From contig NZ_JAEVFI010000001.1 of the NCBI RefSeq assembly GCF_019303495.1, positions 124,001 to 188,000 of the forward strand: 64,000 nucleotides of DNA, read 5' to 3'. The notes under the pieces are model-generated. The model saw only the letters and a program-made list of their open reading frames with translations. It was not told the origin of the DNA and did no database searches. The position numbers were made by a program, and so were the translations under genes. This document shows positions 8,040 through 19,870 of the stretch, in pieces (the stretch's first letter is position 1; each line of letters begins with the position of its first letter). The DNA is from Streptomyces sp. JJ66 (GTDB lineage Bacteria > Actinomycetota > Actinomycetes > Streptomycetales > Streptomycetaceae).

Positions 8040-8081
8040 AACGAAGCGGAAAGCCACGCACGGTCGACTCAGGAGCACTCC

Positions 8082-9869
<1,788 letters not shown>

Positions 9870-9953
9870 GGCGCCGCCAGGCCCGGGGCACTCCGTGCCG
9901 CCGCTGACCGCCCCCACGAACCCCCGCTCACCTGACGGTCCGGGGACAGCAGG

Positions 9954-9993
9954 CCGATGGCCCGAGCACTCCGCTCGGGCCATCGGTCTTTCC
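9954..9993 (+). terminator. Strong terminator after gcl
   Basis: Perfect 14-bp stem (CCGATGGCCCGAGC and complement) with a 5-nt loop, followed by TCTTTCC. This ends the gcl transcript. Confidence 0.85.
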
Positions 9994-10082
9994 GGCTCAA
10001 CGGCGCCCGGGGCCGCCATGCCGGACATGACGCAAGAGTGAGGTGCGCGGCTCGGCGGCGCTGATGGTGCACGATCAGAGGT

Positions 10083-11120
10083 GTGCGGACATACGAGTAT
10101 GACCAGCTGACGAATACCACCGCCGCGCCGAGACCCGTAGCGGCGCCGACGGCGCCACGGGCGGTGCGGCAGGCCCGCCCACGGCGCCGCTGGCTGACCG
10201 CGTCCGCCGCCGTCCTGCTGCTCCCGCCGAGCGCCGCGCTCACCGCCCGCGTGCTCGACGTGGACGGGCCGCTGCCGCTCCCCCAGCTGCTGGCCTTCCT
10301 GCCCTGGTTCCTGGTGCCGGGCTGGCTGGCGCTGGCGGGCGGCGTGCTGGCGCGCCGCCCGCTGCTCACCGGCTGGTCGCTGGCCGTGCTCGGGACGACG
10401 GCCTGGTTTCTCCAGCCCCACGGCGCCGAGCAGCGCGTGCCCACCCAGGAGCCCCTGGCGCAGGTCCGGGTGCTGACGGCGAACCTGGAGTTCGGAGCCG
10501 CCACCGAGAGCCTGTTTCAGGCGCTGCGCCGCGAGAGGCCCCACCTGGTGTCCGTCCAGGAGTGCGACCGGCGCTGCGCCGCCGCGCTGGAGACGGCCGA
10601 GTGGCGCGAGGCGTACCCGTACCGGGTGATCGCCGGCCGCGAACCGGCCGAGGGCTCGGCGCTGCTGAGCGTCTACCCGCTCAGCGAGGAGAGCCGCATC
10701 CCGGGCACGCTGTCCATGCCGGGCGCGGTGGCCGACGTGCACGGGGTGCCGCTGCGGGTGCAGGTCGTCCACCCGATGCCGCCCCGGCTGGGCTCGATGG
10801 ACGCCTGGGCGGCGGAGCTGGGCCACGTGCGCAAGGCGGCCGGAGGGCGGGGCGAGACCCGCACCGTCTTCGCCGGTGACTTCAACGCCGGGCAGGACCA
10901 CGCCGCCTTCCGGGCCGTCCTCGACACCGGCCTGCGCGACGCCGCCCGCCTCCTGGGCCACTCCCGCACGCCCAGCTGGCCCTCGGCCACCGCGCCCTGG
11001 CTGGGCACGCAGATCGACCACGTCCTGGTCAGCGAGGGCGTCGTGCCGGTGGACGGCAGGTTCCTCGACCTGCCCGGAACCGACCACCGGGCACTGCTCA
11101 CCGACCTCCAGCTGCACTGA
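10083..11120 (+). CDS. Membrane-anchored endonuclease/exonuclease/phosphatase-family protein
   Basis: 345 residues from a GTG. A basic cytoplasmic N-terminus is followed by three hydrophobic segments (about residues 40-60, 62-85, 92-110), then an extracytoplasmic EEP domain: LTANLEF, SVQECDRRC (metal Glu), VVHPMPP, FAGDFNAGQDH (catalytic Asp/Asn) and the terminal GTDHRALLTDLQLH. Such proteins are usually predicted surface phosphodiesterases or nucleases in actinomycetes. Substrate is unknown. It stands alone after the gcl terminator. Confidence 0.8.
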   Translation: MRTYEYDQLTNTTAAPRPVAAPTAPRAVRQARPRRRWLTASAAVLLLPPSAALTARVLDVDGPLPLPQLLAFLPWFLVPGWLALAGGVLARRPLLTGWSLAVLGTTAWFLQPHGAEQRVPTQEPLAQVRVLTANLEFGAATESLFQALRRERPHLVSVQECDRRCAAALETAEWREAYPYRVIAGREPAEGSALLSVYPLSEESRIPGTLSMPGAVADVHGVPLRVQVVHPMPPRLGSMDAWAAELGHVRKAAGGRGETRTVFAGDFNAGQDHAAFRAVLDTGLRDAARLLGHSRTPSWPSATAPWLGTQIDHVLVSEGVVPVDGRFLDLPGTDHRALLTDLQLH

Positions 11121-11244
11121 CGGAGCGCCGCCCGGGCGCTGACGTACGTCACAGCCGGGAACCACCATGGCGGCATCCGGCGTTGTGGGAACCAGCGGCC
11201 GGTTTCCTGCGGCCACCGGGGGCGAGCGACGGAAGGGGACGGTC

Positions 11245-12444
11245 GTGAACCTGCTCGATGCCGTGCTGGTGCTGGCAGTGGTGCTGTTCGCGGTGTCCGG
11301 CTGGCAGCGCGGGCTGGTGGCGGCGGTGGCGGCGTTCGCCGGGTTCCTCGGCGGCGCGGTGATCGGCATCTGGCTGCTGCCCTACACCCTCGAGCTGGTG
11401 GAGCGGGGCAGCACGGCGGCCACGGCGGTCGCCGTGCTCACACTGTTGCTCCCCGCCGGGCTGGGGCACGCGCTGGCCTCCCGGCTCGGGTGGGAGCTGC
11501 GCGGTGCCGTGCGCTGGGCGCCCGTGCGCTGGCTGGACGGCCTCGGGGGTGCGCTGGCCAACGCGGTCGCGGTGCTGGTGGTGGCGTGGGTGGCGGCGAG
11601 CGCGCTGGTCAGCTCGCCCTCGCCGGAGGTGGCCCAGGCTATCCGCGGCTCCAGCGTGCTCGGCGCGGTGCACGAGCGCATGCCGGGCCAGGCCCCGGTC
11701 TGGTTCAGCCGGGCCACCAACGCGCTGACGACGGCGGGCTTCCCGCAGGTGTTCAACCCCTTCGAGAGCGAACCGGTCACCGGCGTGGCCGAGCCGACCG
11801 GGGACGCGGTGACGCGGGCGGCCACCGAGGCCGCGCAGCGCAGCTCGGTGAAGGTGGAGGGCGTGGCACAGGTCGAGGGCCGCCGCCAGGGCCAGGAGGG
11901 CAGCGGCTTCACCTACGCCCCCCAGCGGGTGATGACCAACGCGCACGTGGTCGCGGGCGTGGACGCACCCACCGTCCGCGTCGGCGGCGTCGGGCCCGCG
12001 CTGCCGGCGACCGTCGTCCACTTCGACCCGGACATCGACGTCGCCGTGCTCTATGTGCCGGATCTGGCGGCGCCGGTCCTTCAGTTCACCGGCGACGGCT
12101 CCCGTGGCGACCCGGCCGTCGTCGCCGGGTACCCGGAGAACGGCGGGCTCGACCTCCAGGCGGCCACCGTCGCGGGTGAGGTCACCGCGCGCGGCCAGGA
12201 CATCTACGGCACCTCCATGGTCACGCGGGAGATCCACCCGCTGCGCGGCACCGTGCGCCCGGGAAACTCCGGTGGCCCGCTGCTCACCCCGACCGGTGAG
12301 GTCTACGGCGTCATCTTCGCCCGCTCGGTCAGCGATCCGGGTACCGGCTACGCCCTGACGTCCGCGCAGGTGAGCCGCGCTGCCCAGCTCGGCGCCGCCA
12401 CCACGGCCCCGGCCGACACCGGCGACCGCGCGGCAGCCCGCTGA
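11245..12444 (+). CDS. marP: MarP-type membrane serine protease (CvpA domain plus trypsin-like domain)
   Basis: 399 residues from the GTG at 11245, preceded by GGAAGGGG; an ATG at 11167 is possible but adds an unconserved tail. Four N-terminal membrane segments form a CvpA/colicin V-production-like domain (LLDAVLVLAVVLFAVSGWQRG onward). The C-terminal periplasmic protease has the triad His234 (NAHVVAG), Asp265 (DIDVAVL) and Ser342 (RPGNSGGPL). In mycobacteria MarP is needed for acid and oxidative stress survival; here the role is inferred. Confidence 0.92.
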   Translation: MNLLDAVLVLAVVLFAVSGWQRGLVAAVAAFAGFLGGAVIGIWLLPYTLELVERGSTAATAVAVLTLLLPAGLGHALASRLGWELRGAVRWAPVRWLDGLGGALANAVAVLVVAWVAASALVSSPSPEVAQAIRGSSVLGAVHERMPGQAPVWFSRATNALTTAGFPQVFNPFESEPVTGVAEPTGDAVTRAATEAAQRSSVKVEGVAQVEGRRQGQEGSGFTYAPQRVMTNAHVVAGVDAPTVRVGGVGPALPATVVHFDPDIDVAVLYVPDLAAPVLQFTGDGSRGDPAVVAGYPENGGLDLQAATVAGEVTARGQDIYGTSMVTREIHPLRGTVRPGNSGGPLLTPTGEVYGVIFARSVSDPGTGYALTSAQVSRAAQLGAATTAPADTGDRAAAR

Positions 12445-12492
12445 CCGGCGGCGGCCGGCCGCCGGGACGCTGCGGGGTCTGACGGGCCTCCC

Positions 12493-12522
12493 CCGGTGGG
12501 CCGGCCGGAGGAGGCCCACCGG
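12493..12522. terminator. Bidirectional terminator between marP and the LPMO gene
   Basis: Perfect 10-bp stem CCGGTGGGCC with complement and a 10-nt loop, between convergent genes. Confidence 0.65.
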
Positions 12523-12535
12523 CTGCGGCGGCCGG

Positions 12536-13126
12536 TCAGAACCGGACGTCGGAGCAGGCGTAGAAGGCGTTGTTCGTGTCGGCGATGTTCCACACCGCCA
12601 GGATCAGGTGATGTCCGGACTTGCCGCTGGGGAGGCGGCCGGTGTGGCTCTCGGTCGCGCCGGGCCGACGGCCGCCGAGGTCCACGGTGAGGAAGGGGGT
12701 GCGCTCCAGGTCAGCGCGGGTGAGCCGCAGGCCGGGGCGCCAGTCGTCCCGGGTGATGTAGTACTGGTACGTACTCGTGCTGTGGGGCGCGGTGTTGCGC
12801 CAGGTGAAGGTGTACTGCTGCCCGCTGTTCAGCTGGGTCGTCGGCCAGTTGCCGCCCCGTGGGTCGTCCAGTTCCGCGAACCGGGCGTTGCCGCCGGAGC
12901 ACAGGGTGCCGTCGGAGGGGCCGCGCGCGGGGAAGCCGCCCGGGCCTTCCACACTCTGCGGCTCCCACCGGATCTGCCCGCAGCCGGTGACCGTGCCCTG
13001 CGCACAGTGCAGCTGCCGGCTGACCGGGGAGGTGGAGTAGCCGTGGGCCGAGGCGTGGCCCGCGGTCGCGAGCACGGTCGCGGCGGCGATGCCCAACGCC
13101 GCCGCAACGGAGGTGAGTTTGCGCAT
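12536..13126 (-). CDS. Secreted AA10 lytic polysaccharide monooxygenase
   Basis: Copper enzyme that oxidatively cleaves chitin or cellulose outside the cell. 196 residues. Residues 1-27 are a signal peptide ending ASA, so mature protein starts at His28 (HGYSTSPVSRQLHC), the first residue of the copper histidine brace. The second His is in WRNTAPHSTSTYQYYITRD and the axial aromatic in NAFYACSD. Four or more Cys suggest disulfides. There is no added carbohydrate-binding module. It is a single-gene unit. Confidence 0.95.
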   Translation of the reverse strand: MRKLTSVAAALGIAAATVLATAGHASAHGYSTSPVSRQLHCAQGTVTGCGQIRWEPQSVEGPGGFPARGPSDGTLCSGGNARFAELDDPRGGNWPTTQLNSGQQYTFTWRNTAPHSTSTYQYYITRDDWRPGLRLTRADLERTPFLTVDLGGRRPGATESHTGRLPSGKSGHHLILAVWNIADTNNAFYACSDVRF

Positions 13127-13257
13127 GATGCGCTCCTGCCTGAAGAACGTGGGGGTGTTCTGCGAGCGTTGGTCCAGACCACAATCGAAGCTAGCGAGAC
13201 GCCATGCACATGTCTAGAAGGGGGACGCGATCCGGCCGCCCCGGCCGTTCCCGGCGG

Positions 13258-14232
13258 TCAGCCGAGCAGGCCGATGAGGCGTTCCCCGGTCTCGGTCTGC
13301 CACACGCGTACGTACTGACCCTGGCGTTCGCGGAGGACCAGCCCCGCGGCCTCCAGATGGTTGCAGTGGTGGGTGACGGCGCTCGGCGCACAGTGGAGCG
13401 CCGCGCTGACCTGGCCCATCGTCGGCCCGCTGCGCGCGAGCCGCAGCATCCGGGCCCGCACGGGACCCAGCACGGCTTCCGCGCGGTCCGGCGCCGACGC
13501 GTGCGCCAGTGCGCCCCGGAGTCCGCCCGTCCCGGGCAGGGGATAGCCGAACCAGACACAGTCGGGCAGATCGACGTTGAGCACCGAGGCTGAGACACCG
13601 GAAACCAGCGGCACCAAGACGATCCGCCGCCCCCGGAGGGCGACCGCCTTGGCACACGGGTCGGGGAGGGCGAGGGTGGTCTGCGTGAAGGTCACCCGCG
13701 GGCTGAGGGCCCGCAGGACGGGGTACATGGCGCCGGTCACCGCCGCCGCTCCGATGCGCTGGGTCTCCTGTTCCAGGAGGCCCTGAGCGCGGTGCCACCG
13801 CGGGGCGAACCGCTCCCACACGGTGCGCAGCAGCGTCAGGTACGCGTCCATGAAGCCCCGCGGGTCGTCCACCACCCGCTGCCAGCCCACGGGCAGACCG
13901 CCGGGGTGGTCGGCGGTGAGGTCCGCGTACAGGGTGTCGGCATCCGTCTCGCGGATGCGGTCGAGCTGGGCCCCCACGCCGTCGACGTCCAGTGGGGAGG
14001 GCGTCAGGCAGTCCGGAAGCCAGAACGTTCCGGGGGCGAAGGCGGGGCGCAGGGCTTCCACCGCACGCGGCGCGCACAGCTCGCGCACCGTCCGGCGCCA
14101 GGCTGGAGGCACTCCCTGGGGGGCCGCGCCCAAGGCGTCGGCCACGAGTGAGAGCATGCTGGCCACCGGCTGACGTCCCACGGCCACGCGGGCATCGTCC
14201 AGCCGCCCAACCTCCACCACGGAGACGCCCAT
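13258..14232 (-). CDS. ArsR-like winged-helix regulator with long N-terminal domain
   Basis: 324 residues. The C-terminal ~75 residues (LGPVRARMLRLARSGPTMGQVSAALHCAPSAVTHHCNHLEAAGLVLRERQGQYVRVWQTETGERL) form an ArsR winged helix. The N-terminal ~240 residues match the DUF5937-type sensor region seen in actinomycete ArsR proteins. There is no metal-binding CxC motif, so the signal is probably not a metal. It lies next to the LPMO gene on the same strand but 131 bp away. The 296 bp upstream, to 14528, hold nothing I can name. Confidence 0.8.
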   Translation of the reverse strand: MGVSVVEVGRLDDARVAVGRQPVASMLSLVADALGAAPQGVPPAWRRTVRELCAPRAVEALRPAFAPGTFWLPDCLTPSPLDVDGVGAQLDRIRETDADTLYADLTADHPGGLPVGWQRVVDDPRGFMDAYLTLLRTVWERFAPRWHRAQGLLEQETQRIGAAAVTGAMYPVLRALSPRVTFTQTTLALPDPCAKAVALRGRRIVLVPLVSGVSASVLNVDLPDCVWFGYPLPGTGGLRGALAHASAPDRAEAVLGPVRARMLRLARSGPTMGQVSAALHCAPSAVTHHCNHLEAAGLVLRERQGQYVRVWQTETGERLIGLLG

Positions 14233-14528
14233 ACCGCCCCCTGCCCCTTCTCGGTCGGCGCCAGCCAGCGGATTCGCGGGATACCGGCTCGGCTCAGCGG
14301 CGCACTGGGAAGGACCTTACCGCTCCGCCCGGCCGCCGTGCACGAGTGCGGCGACCGGCGGCGTTTGCACGATGGTTGAAAAGCCTGGACCCGGGGCGCC
14401 GCACCTGGTTCCGTGGATGGGGCGGGGGACAGCCGCCGTCGCGGGGTCACAGCTCCGTGGCGGCGGCTGCTGCGGCTCCCCTGCTGCATCTGGCCGGGGT
14501 GCCCTTGGGCGCCGTGGCGCAGCCCGGT

Positions 14529-15707
14529 TCAGGCCGCCGCGCGGCGTGGGGGTGGGTGGTGGATCGGGGCGCCGCCGCCGGTCAGTGACGTGCCGGAGCC
14601 GCCGTGGCGGTGCGCGACGATCTCGGCGGCGATGGACAGCGCCGTCTCTTCAGGCGTGCGGGCGCCCAGGTCGAGGCCGATGGGCGAGCGCAGCCGGGCC
14701 AGGTCCCGTTCGCCGACGCCAGCCTCGCGCAGCCGGGCGAGACGGTCGGCGTGGGTGCGGCGCGAGCCCATGGCGCCGACGTAGGCGACGGGCAGGCGCA
14801 GCGCCCGCTCCAGCAGCGGGACATCGAACTTGGCGTCGTGGGTGAGCACGCACAGCACGGCGCGCTCGTCCAGCTCCTGGGAGTCGAGGTAGCGGTGCGG
14901 CCAGCCGACGACGACCTCGTCGGCGTCCGGGAAGCGTGCCGTGGTGGCGAACACGGGGCGGGCGTCGCACACGGTGACGTGGTAGCCGAGGAACTTGGCG
15001 ACGCGGACCAGCTCCGCGGCGAAGTCGATGGCGCCGAAGACCAGCATCCGCGGCGGCGGCACGCTGGACTCCACCAGGAGGGTGACGGGCTCGCCGCAGC
15101 GGCTGCCGTCGGCGCCGACCTCCACGGTGGCGGTGCGCCCGGCCGCCAGCAGCGCGGTCGCCTCGGCGGCGGCGGTGCGCTCCAGCGGGGTGGGCCCGGC
15201 GCCCGGGGTGCTGTCCAGGACGCCGTCGAACCCGCCGTCGGGACGCACGTACAGGGTGCGGCCGACCAGGGGGGCGGGGCCTGTGACGAGGTGGACCGCC
15301 GCCGCCGCGTCCCCTCGCGCGGCGGCGGTCAGTGCGGCGGCGACGGCGTGGCGGAGGGCGGGCTCATCCGGGCCGCCCTCCGCGTCGTCCGTCGCCGCCC
15401 GTACTGGGGTGACGAGGATGTCGATGGCGCCGCCGCAGGTCAGGCCCACGGCGAAGGCGTCCTCGTCGCTGTAGCCGAAGGACTCCACAGCTGGCTCGCC
15501 GGTCTGAAGTGCCCGCTGGCACAGGTCGTAGACCGCGCCCTCCACGCATCCCCCCGACACGGAACCGACCGCCGTGCCCGCCGCGTCCACCGCGAGCGCC
15601 GCGCCCGGCTGGCGCGGTGCGCTGCCGTGGGTGGCCACCACGGTGGCGACGGCGAAGTCACGGCCCTGCTCGCACCACCGGTTCAGCTCCGTGGCGATGT
15701 CCAGCAT
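14529..15707 (-). CDS. xdhC: XdhC-family molybdenum cofactor maturation protein for xanthine dehydrogenase
   Basis: 392 residues from the ATG at 15707, preceded by AAGGAGACC. The N-terminal XdhC/CoxI domain has VATVVATHGSAPRQPGAALAV and GSVSGGCVEGAVYD. The C-terminal Rossmann-like XdhC_C domain has ILVFG-like MLVFGAIDFAAELV, VTCDARP-like VTVCDARPVF, YVGAMGSRRTHADRL and GLDLGARTPEETALSIAAEI. XdhC binds Mo-cofactor, promotes its sulfuration and inserts it into xanthine dehydrogenase. It follows the AzgA-type permease and the XDH subunit genes on the same strand. Confidence 0.93.
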   Translation of the reverse strand: MLDIATELNRWCEQGRDFAVATVVATHGSAPRQPGAALAVDAAGTAVGSVSGGCVEGAVYDLCQRALQTGEPAVESFGYSDEDAFAVGLTCGGAIDILVTPVRAATDDAEGGPDEPALRHAVAAALTAAARGDAAAAVHLVTGPAPLVGRTLYVRPDGGFDGVLDSTPGAGPTPLERTAAAEATALLAAGRTATVEVGADGSRCGEPVTLLVESSVPPPRMLVFGAIDFAAELVRVAKFLGYHVTVCDARPVFATTARFPDADEVVVGWPHRYLDSQELDERAVLCVLTHDAKFDVPLLERALRLPVAYVGAMGSRRTHADRLARLREAGVGERDLARLRSPIGLDLGARTPEETALSIAAEIVAHRHGGSGTSLTGGGAPIHHPPPRRAAA

Positions 15708-15763
15708 GGCGGTCTCCTTGTCGGGTCCTGGGGTGCGCGCGGGCGCGGCCGGGGTGGAGCCGG

Positions 15764-17200
15764 TCAGTGCCCCACGAACGCGAAGTTGTAGACGAACACC
15801 GCGGTCAGAATCCACATGAACAGACCGGGCTCGCGCCACTTGCCCTGGGCCAGCTTGATCGCGGTGTAGGCGATGACACCGGCGCCCACGCCGTTGACGA
15901 TCGAGAAGGTGAACGGCATCAGGGTGACGGTCAGGAAGACCGGGATGGCGACCGCGCGGTCCTTCCAGTCCACGTGGCGGGCGTTTTGCATCATCATCGC
16001 GCCGATCACGACAAGCGCGGCGGCGGCCACCTGGCCGGGCACGATCTCGGCGAGCGGCGTGAAGAGCAGCATCGCACCGAAGATCAGACCGGTAACGGTG
16101 GCGGACAGGCCCGTACGGGCGCCCTCACCGACGCCGGAGGCGGACTCGATGAAGACGGTCTGGCCGGACGCGCTGACGCCACCGCCGATGGCACCGCCAG
16201 CGCCGTCCACCAGCAGGGCCCGGTTCAGGCCGGGCATCCGGCCCTTCTCGTCGGCGAGCTTGGCCTCCTGGCCGACGGCGATGATGGTGGCCATGGCGTC
16301 GAAGAACGCGGCGAGCACCAGGGTGAAGACGACCGTGGCGACCGTCGCCGCGCCGAGCTCCCCGAAGCCGCCGAACTCGACCTGGCCGAAGAGGCTGAAG
16401 TCGGGTGAGGCGACCACCGCGTCGGGCAGCCCGGGCACGGCCAGGCCCCAGTCCTCCGCGTCCAGGTCCGCGACGGCGGTGACGATGAGCGAGACGACGG
16501 TGCCGATGCCGATGCCGATGAGGATGGCGCCGGGGATGTTACGGGCGAGCAGCATGAAGATCGCCAGCAGCGTGACGCAGAAGGCGAAGACGGGCCAGCC
16601 AGCCAGCGCGCCGTCGATACCGAGGGTGATGGGAGTCGAGTCACCCGGGCCGACGAAGCCAGCCTTGCTCAGGCCGATGATCGCCACGAACATGCCGATG
16701 CCGATGGTGATGGCGTGCTTGATGGCCATCGGGATGGCGTTCATGATCTTCTCACGCAGGCCGGTGATCACCAGCAGCATGATGATGACGCCGTAGATGA
16801 CGCACATGCCCATGGCCTGCGGCCAGGTCATGCCCGGGACCACCTGCGTGGCCAGCACGCCGGAGACGCTGAGACCGGCGGCCAGCGCGAGCGGCACCTT
16901 GCCGATGATGCCCATGAGCAGCGTGGACAGCGCGGCGGCGAACGCGGTCGCGGTGACGATCGCGGTCGGGGCCAGGGTGTCGCCGTTGACGTCCGGGACG
17001 CTCAGCAGCAGCGGGTTCAGCAGGAGGATGTACGCCATCGCCATGAAGGTGGTGATGCCGCCGCGCACCTCCCGGCCCACGGTGGAGCCGCGCGCGGTGA
17101 TGTGGAAATAGCGGTCGAGCCAGTCTCTGCCCGCGGGTGGACGTGAGCCGGGGCCCGCATCGTCCGCTGCGGTCTTCGGCTCAACTTGCGACTGTGCCAT
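15764..17200 (-). CDS. AzgA/PbuG-type purine permease (NCS2 superfamily)
   Basis: Proton-coupled uptake of hypoxanthine, guanine or adenine. 478 residues with about 12-14 membrane segments. Family signatures are FHITARGSTVGREVRGGITTF near the N-terminus, FMAMAYILLLNP, and the substrate-site region SASGQTVFIESASGVGEGARTGL. The ATG at 17200 is preferred for its upstream GGGAG; an ATG at 17224 would add eight residues. It sits between xdhC and xanthine dehydrogenase, consistent with supplying substrate. Confidence 0.93.
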   Translation of the reverse strand: MAQSQVEPKTAADDAGPGSRPPAGRDWLDRYFHITARGSTVGREVRGGITTFMAMAYILLLNPLLLSVPDVNGDTLAPTAIVTATAFAAALSTLLMGIIGKVPLALAAGLSVSGVLATQVVPGMTWPQAMGMCVIYGVIIMLLVITGLREKIMNAIPMAIKHAITIGIGMFVAIIGLSKAGFVGPGDSTPITLGIDGALAGWPVFAFCVTLLAIFMLLARNIPGAILIGIGIGTVVSLIVTAVADLDAEDWGLAVPGLPDAVVASPDFSLFGQVEFGGFGELGAATVATVVFTLVLAAFFDAMATIIAVGQEAKLADEKGRMPGLNRALLVDGAGGAIGGGVSASGQTVFIESASGVGEGARTGLSATVTGLIFGAMLLFTPLAEIVPGQVAAAALVVIGAMMMQNARHVDWKDRAVAIPVFLTVTLMPFTFSIVNGVGAGVIAYTAIKLAQGKWREPGLFMWILTAVFVYNFAFVGH

Positions 17201-17471
17201 GGTGTGCCAACTCCCAAGGTTCATAGGGGCACCCGTCGGCCTTGCTGCCGGCCGGGATTTGGGATGCACGACGCGGGGGACGGCCCGAGACGAACGTGGG
17301 TGGTGCTGGTGGGGGGTGGTTGAGCGGGCGGCGGCCGGACGGTGCGCGGAGGCGGTGTCCGGACGCCGGTTTCCGGGCGTGCCGGGCTGATCGCGGTCGG
17401 GGTTGCCGGCGGCGTCCGATGAGGAGGTCATCGGGGCCACCCCCTTTACGGTGATCGGCCGGAGCCGGAGC

Positions 17472-19868
17472 TTACGTGCCGGTCAGCTGCTCGGGGCGGA
17501 CGGGTACCCGCCTCAGCGCCAGACCGGTGGCCGCGCGGATCGCCGAGACCACCGCGGGGGTGGACGAGAGCGTGGGCGCTTCACCGGCGCCGCGCAGACC
17601 GTAGGGGGCGTTGGGGTCGGCCAGCTCCAGGACCTCCACGGGGATGGTGGGAGTGTCCAGGATGGTCGGGATGAGGTAGTCGGTGAAGGAGGGGTTGCGC
17701 ACCTTGCCGTCGGGGGCCACGATGATCTCTTCCATGACGGCCAGGCCCAGGCCCTGCGTGGTGCCGCCCTGGATCTGGCCGACGACCGACTGCGGGTTGA
17801 GCGCCTTGCCGACGTCCTGGGCGCAGGCCAGCTCGACCACCTTCACCAGGCCCAGCTCGGTGTCCACTTCCACCACCGCGCGGTGCGCGGCGAAGGAGTA
17901 CTGGACGTGTCCGAAGCCCTGCCCGGTGACGAGGTCGAACGCCTCGGTGGGCCGGTGGCGCCACTCCAGCTCGATATCGATCACCTCGTCCGCCAGGACG
18001 TCGGCGAGGGTGGCCAGCACCTCACCGCCGTCGGTGACGACCTTGCCTCCCTCCAGCAGCAGCTCGGCGGTGGCCCACGCCGGGTGGTAGGTGCCCAGCT
18101 TGGCGCGGCCCAGCTCCAGGACCTTCTCGCGCACGGCCTCGCAGGTGTGTTTCACCGCGCCGCCGGTGACGTAGGTCTGCCGGGAGGCGGAGGTGGAGCC
18201 CGCGGAGCCGACCTGGGTGTCGGCCGGGTTGATCGTCACGTGGGTGACGCCCAGCTCGGTACGGGCGATCTGGGCGTGCACGGTGACGCCGCCCTGACCG
18301 ACCTCGGCCATCGCGGTGTGCACCAGGGCGACCGGTTCGCCGCCGAGCACCGACAGCCGCACGCGGGCGGTGGAGTAGTCGTCGAAGCCCTCGGAGAAGC
18401 CGACGTTCTTGATGCCGACGGCGTAGCCGACACCGCGCACCACGCCCTCGCCGTGGGTGGTGTTGGACAGCCCGCCGGGCAGGGCACGCACGTCCACGCT
18501 GGTGCCGGCGGTGTCGCCGGACTCCCATTGCTTCCCCGGCGGCAGCGGCATCGCCTTGACGCGCCGCAGCAGCTCGGCGACGGGCGCCGGGGAATCGACC
18601 TCCTGCCCGGTGGGCATGATCGTGCCCTGGCTCATCGCGTTGAGCTGGCGGAACTCGACCGGGTCCAGGCCCAGCTCGGCCGCCACCTGGTCCATCTGCG
18701 ACTCGTAGGCGAAGCACGCCTGCACCGCGCCGAAGCCGCGCATGGCGCCGCAGGGCGGGTTGTTGGTGTAGAGCGCGAGGGCTTCGATCTCGACGTCCTC
18801 GACGGCGTACGGGCCCACCGACAGGGAGGAGGCGTTGCCGACGACGGCCGGGGAGGCCGAGGCGTAGGCGCCGCCGTCCAGCACGATGCGGCACCGCATG
18901 TGGGTGAGCTTGCCGTCGCGGGTCGCGCCGTGCTCGTACCACAGCGTGGCCGGGTGCCGGTGGACGTGGCCGAAGAAGGACTCGAACCGGTTGTAGACGA
19001 TCTTGACCGGCTTGCCGGTGCGCAGCGCGAGCAGACAGCCGTGGATCTGCATCGACAGGTCCTCGCGGCCGCCGAACGCACCGCCGACGCCGGAGAGCGT
19101 CATGCGCACCTTGTCCTCGGGCAGGCCGAGGACGGGCGCGATCTGGCGCAGGTCGGAGTGCAGCCACTGGGTGGCCACGTACAGATCGACGCCGCCGTCC
19201 TCGGCCGGTACCGCGAGGCCGGACTCCGGGCCCAGGAACGCCTGGTCCTGCATGCCGATCTCGTACTCCCCGGTGACGATCACATCAGCCCTGGCCCGCG
19301 CCGCCGCCACGTCACCGCGCACGATGGGCTGGCGGTGGACGATGTTGGGGTGCGGGACATGACCGGCGTGGTGGTCGTCGCGGCCCTCGTGGACCAGCGG
19401 CGCGTCCGCCGCCAGCGCGGTGGCCTCGTCGTGCACCACCGGCAGCGGCGTGTAATCCACCCTGATCTTCGCCGCGGCGCGGCGCGCGGTCTCCGGGTGG
19501 TCGGCGGCCACCAGGGCCACCGGCTCGCCGTGATGCCGGACCCGCTCGTGCGCCAGCACCGGGGTGTCGGCGAACTCCAGGCCGTACCGCCGGGTCTGGG
19601 CCGGCAGGTCGTCGTAGGTCAGGACGGCGTAGACACCGGCCTGGGCCAGGGCCTCGGAGGTGTCGATGGAGTTGATCCGGGCGTGGGCGTGCGGACTGCG
19701 CAGCGTGCAGCCCCACAGCATGTCCTCGTGCCACATGTCCGAGGAGTAGGCGAACTCACCCGTCACCTTCAGGGTGCCGTCCGGGCGCTGCGTGGACGCG
19801 CCGATGCCGCCCCGGGCGGCACTGCTCCCCTGGGTGAGCGTCGTCGGAACGCGCGTGACCTCGCTCAT
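17472..19868 (-). CDS. Xanthine dehydrogenase, molybdopterin-binding subunit
   Basis: 798 residues, first of the two sections being Ald_Xan_dh_C (GEFAYSSDMWHEDMLWGCTLRSPHAHARI) and then the Mo-cofactor part: GGAFGGRED near residue 260, the arginine-containing MRGFGAVQACFAYE segment, and the catalytic-Glu segment GLRGAGEAPTLSS near the C-terminus. It oxidises hypoxanthine/xanthine to urate together with the adjacent Fe-S and FAD subunits. Start is 2 nt after the Fe-S subunit stop. Confidence 0.95.
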   Translation of the reverse strand: MSEVTRVPTTLTQGSSAARGGIGASTQRPDGTLKVTGEFAYSSDMWHEDMLWGCTLRSPHAHARINSIDTSEALAQAGVYAVLTYDDLPAQTRRYGLEFADTPVLAHERVRHHGEPVALVAADHPETARRAAAKIRVDYTPLPVVHDEATALAADAPLVHEGRDDHHAGHVPHPNIVHRQPIVRGDVAAARARADVIVTGEYEIGMQDQAFLGPESGLAVPAEDGGVDLYVATQWLHSDLRQIAPVLGLPEDKVRMTLSGVGGAFGGREDLSMQIHGCLLALRTGKPVKIVYNRFESFFGHVHRHPATLWYEHGATRDGKLTHMRCRIVLDGGAYASASPAVVGNASSLSVGPYAVEDVEIEALALYTNNPPCGAMRGFGAVQACFAYESQMDQVAAELGLDPVEFRQLNAMSQGTIMPTGQEVDSPAPVAELLRRVKAMPLPPGKQWESGDTAGTSVDVRALPGGLSNTTHGEGVVRGVGYAVGIKNVGFSEGFDDYSTARVRLSVLGGEPVALVHTAMAEVGQGGVTVHAQIARTELGVTHVTINPADTQVGSAGSTSASRQTYVTGGAVKHTCEAVREKVLELGRAKLGTYHPAWATAELLLEGGKVVTDGGEVLATLADVLADEVIDIELEWRHRPTEAFDLVTGQGFGHVQYSFAAHRAVVEVDTELGLVKVVELACAQDVGKALNPQSVVGQIQGGTTQGLGLAVMEEIIVAPDGKVRNPSFTDYLIPTILDTPTIPVEVLELADPNAPYGLRGAGEAPTLSSTPAVVSAIRAATGLALRRVPVRPEQLTGT

Positions 19869-19870
19869 GG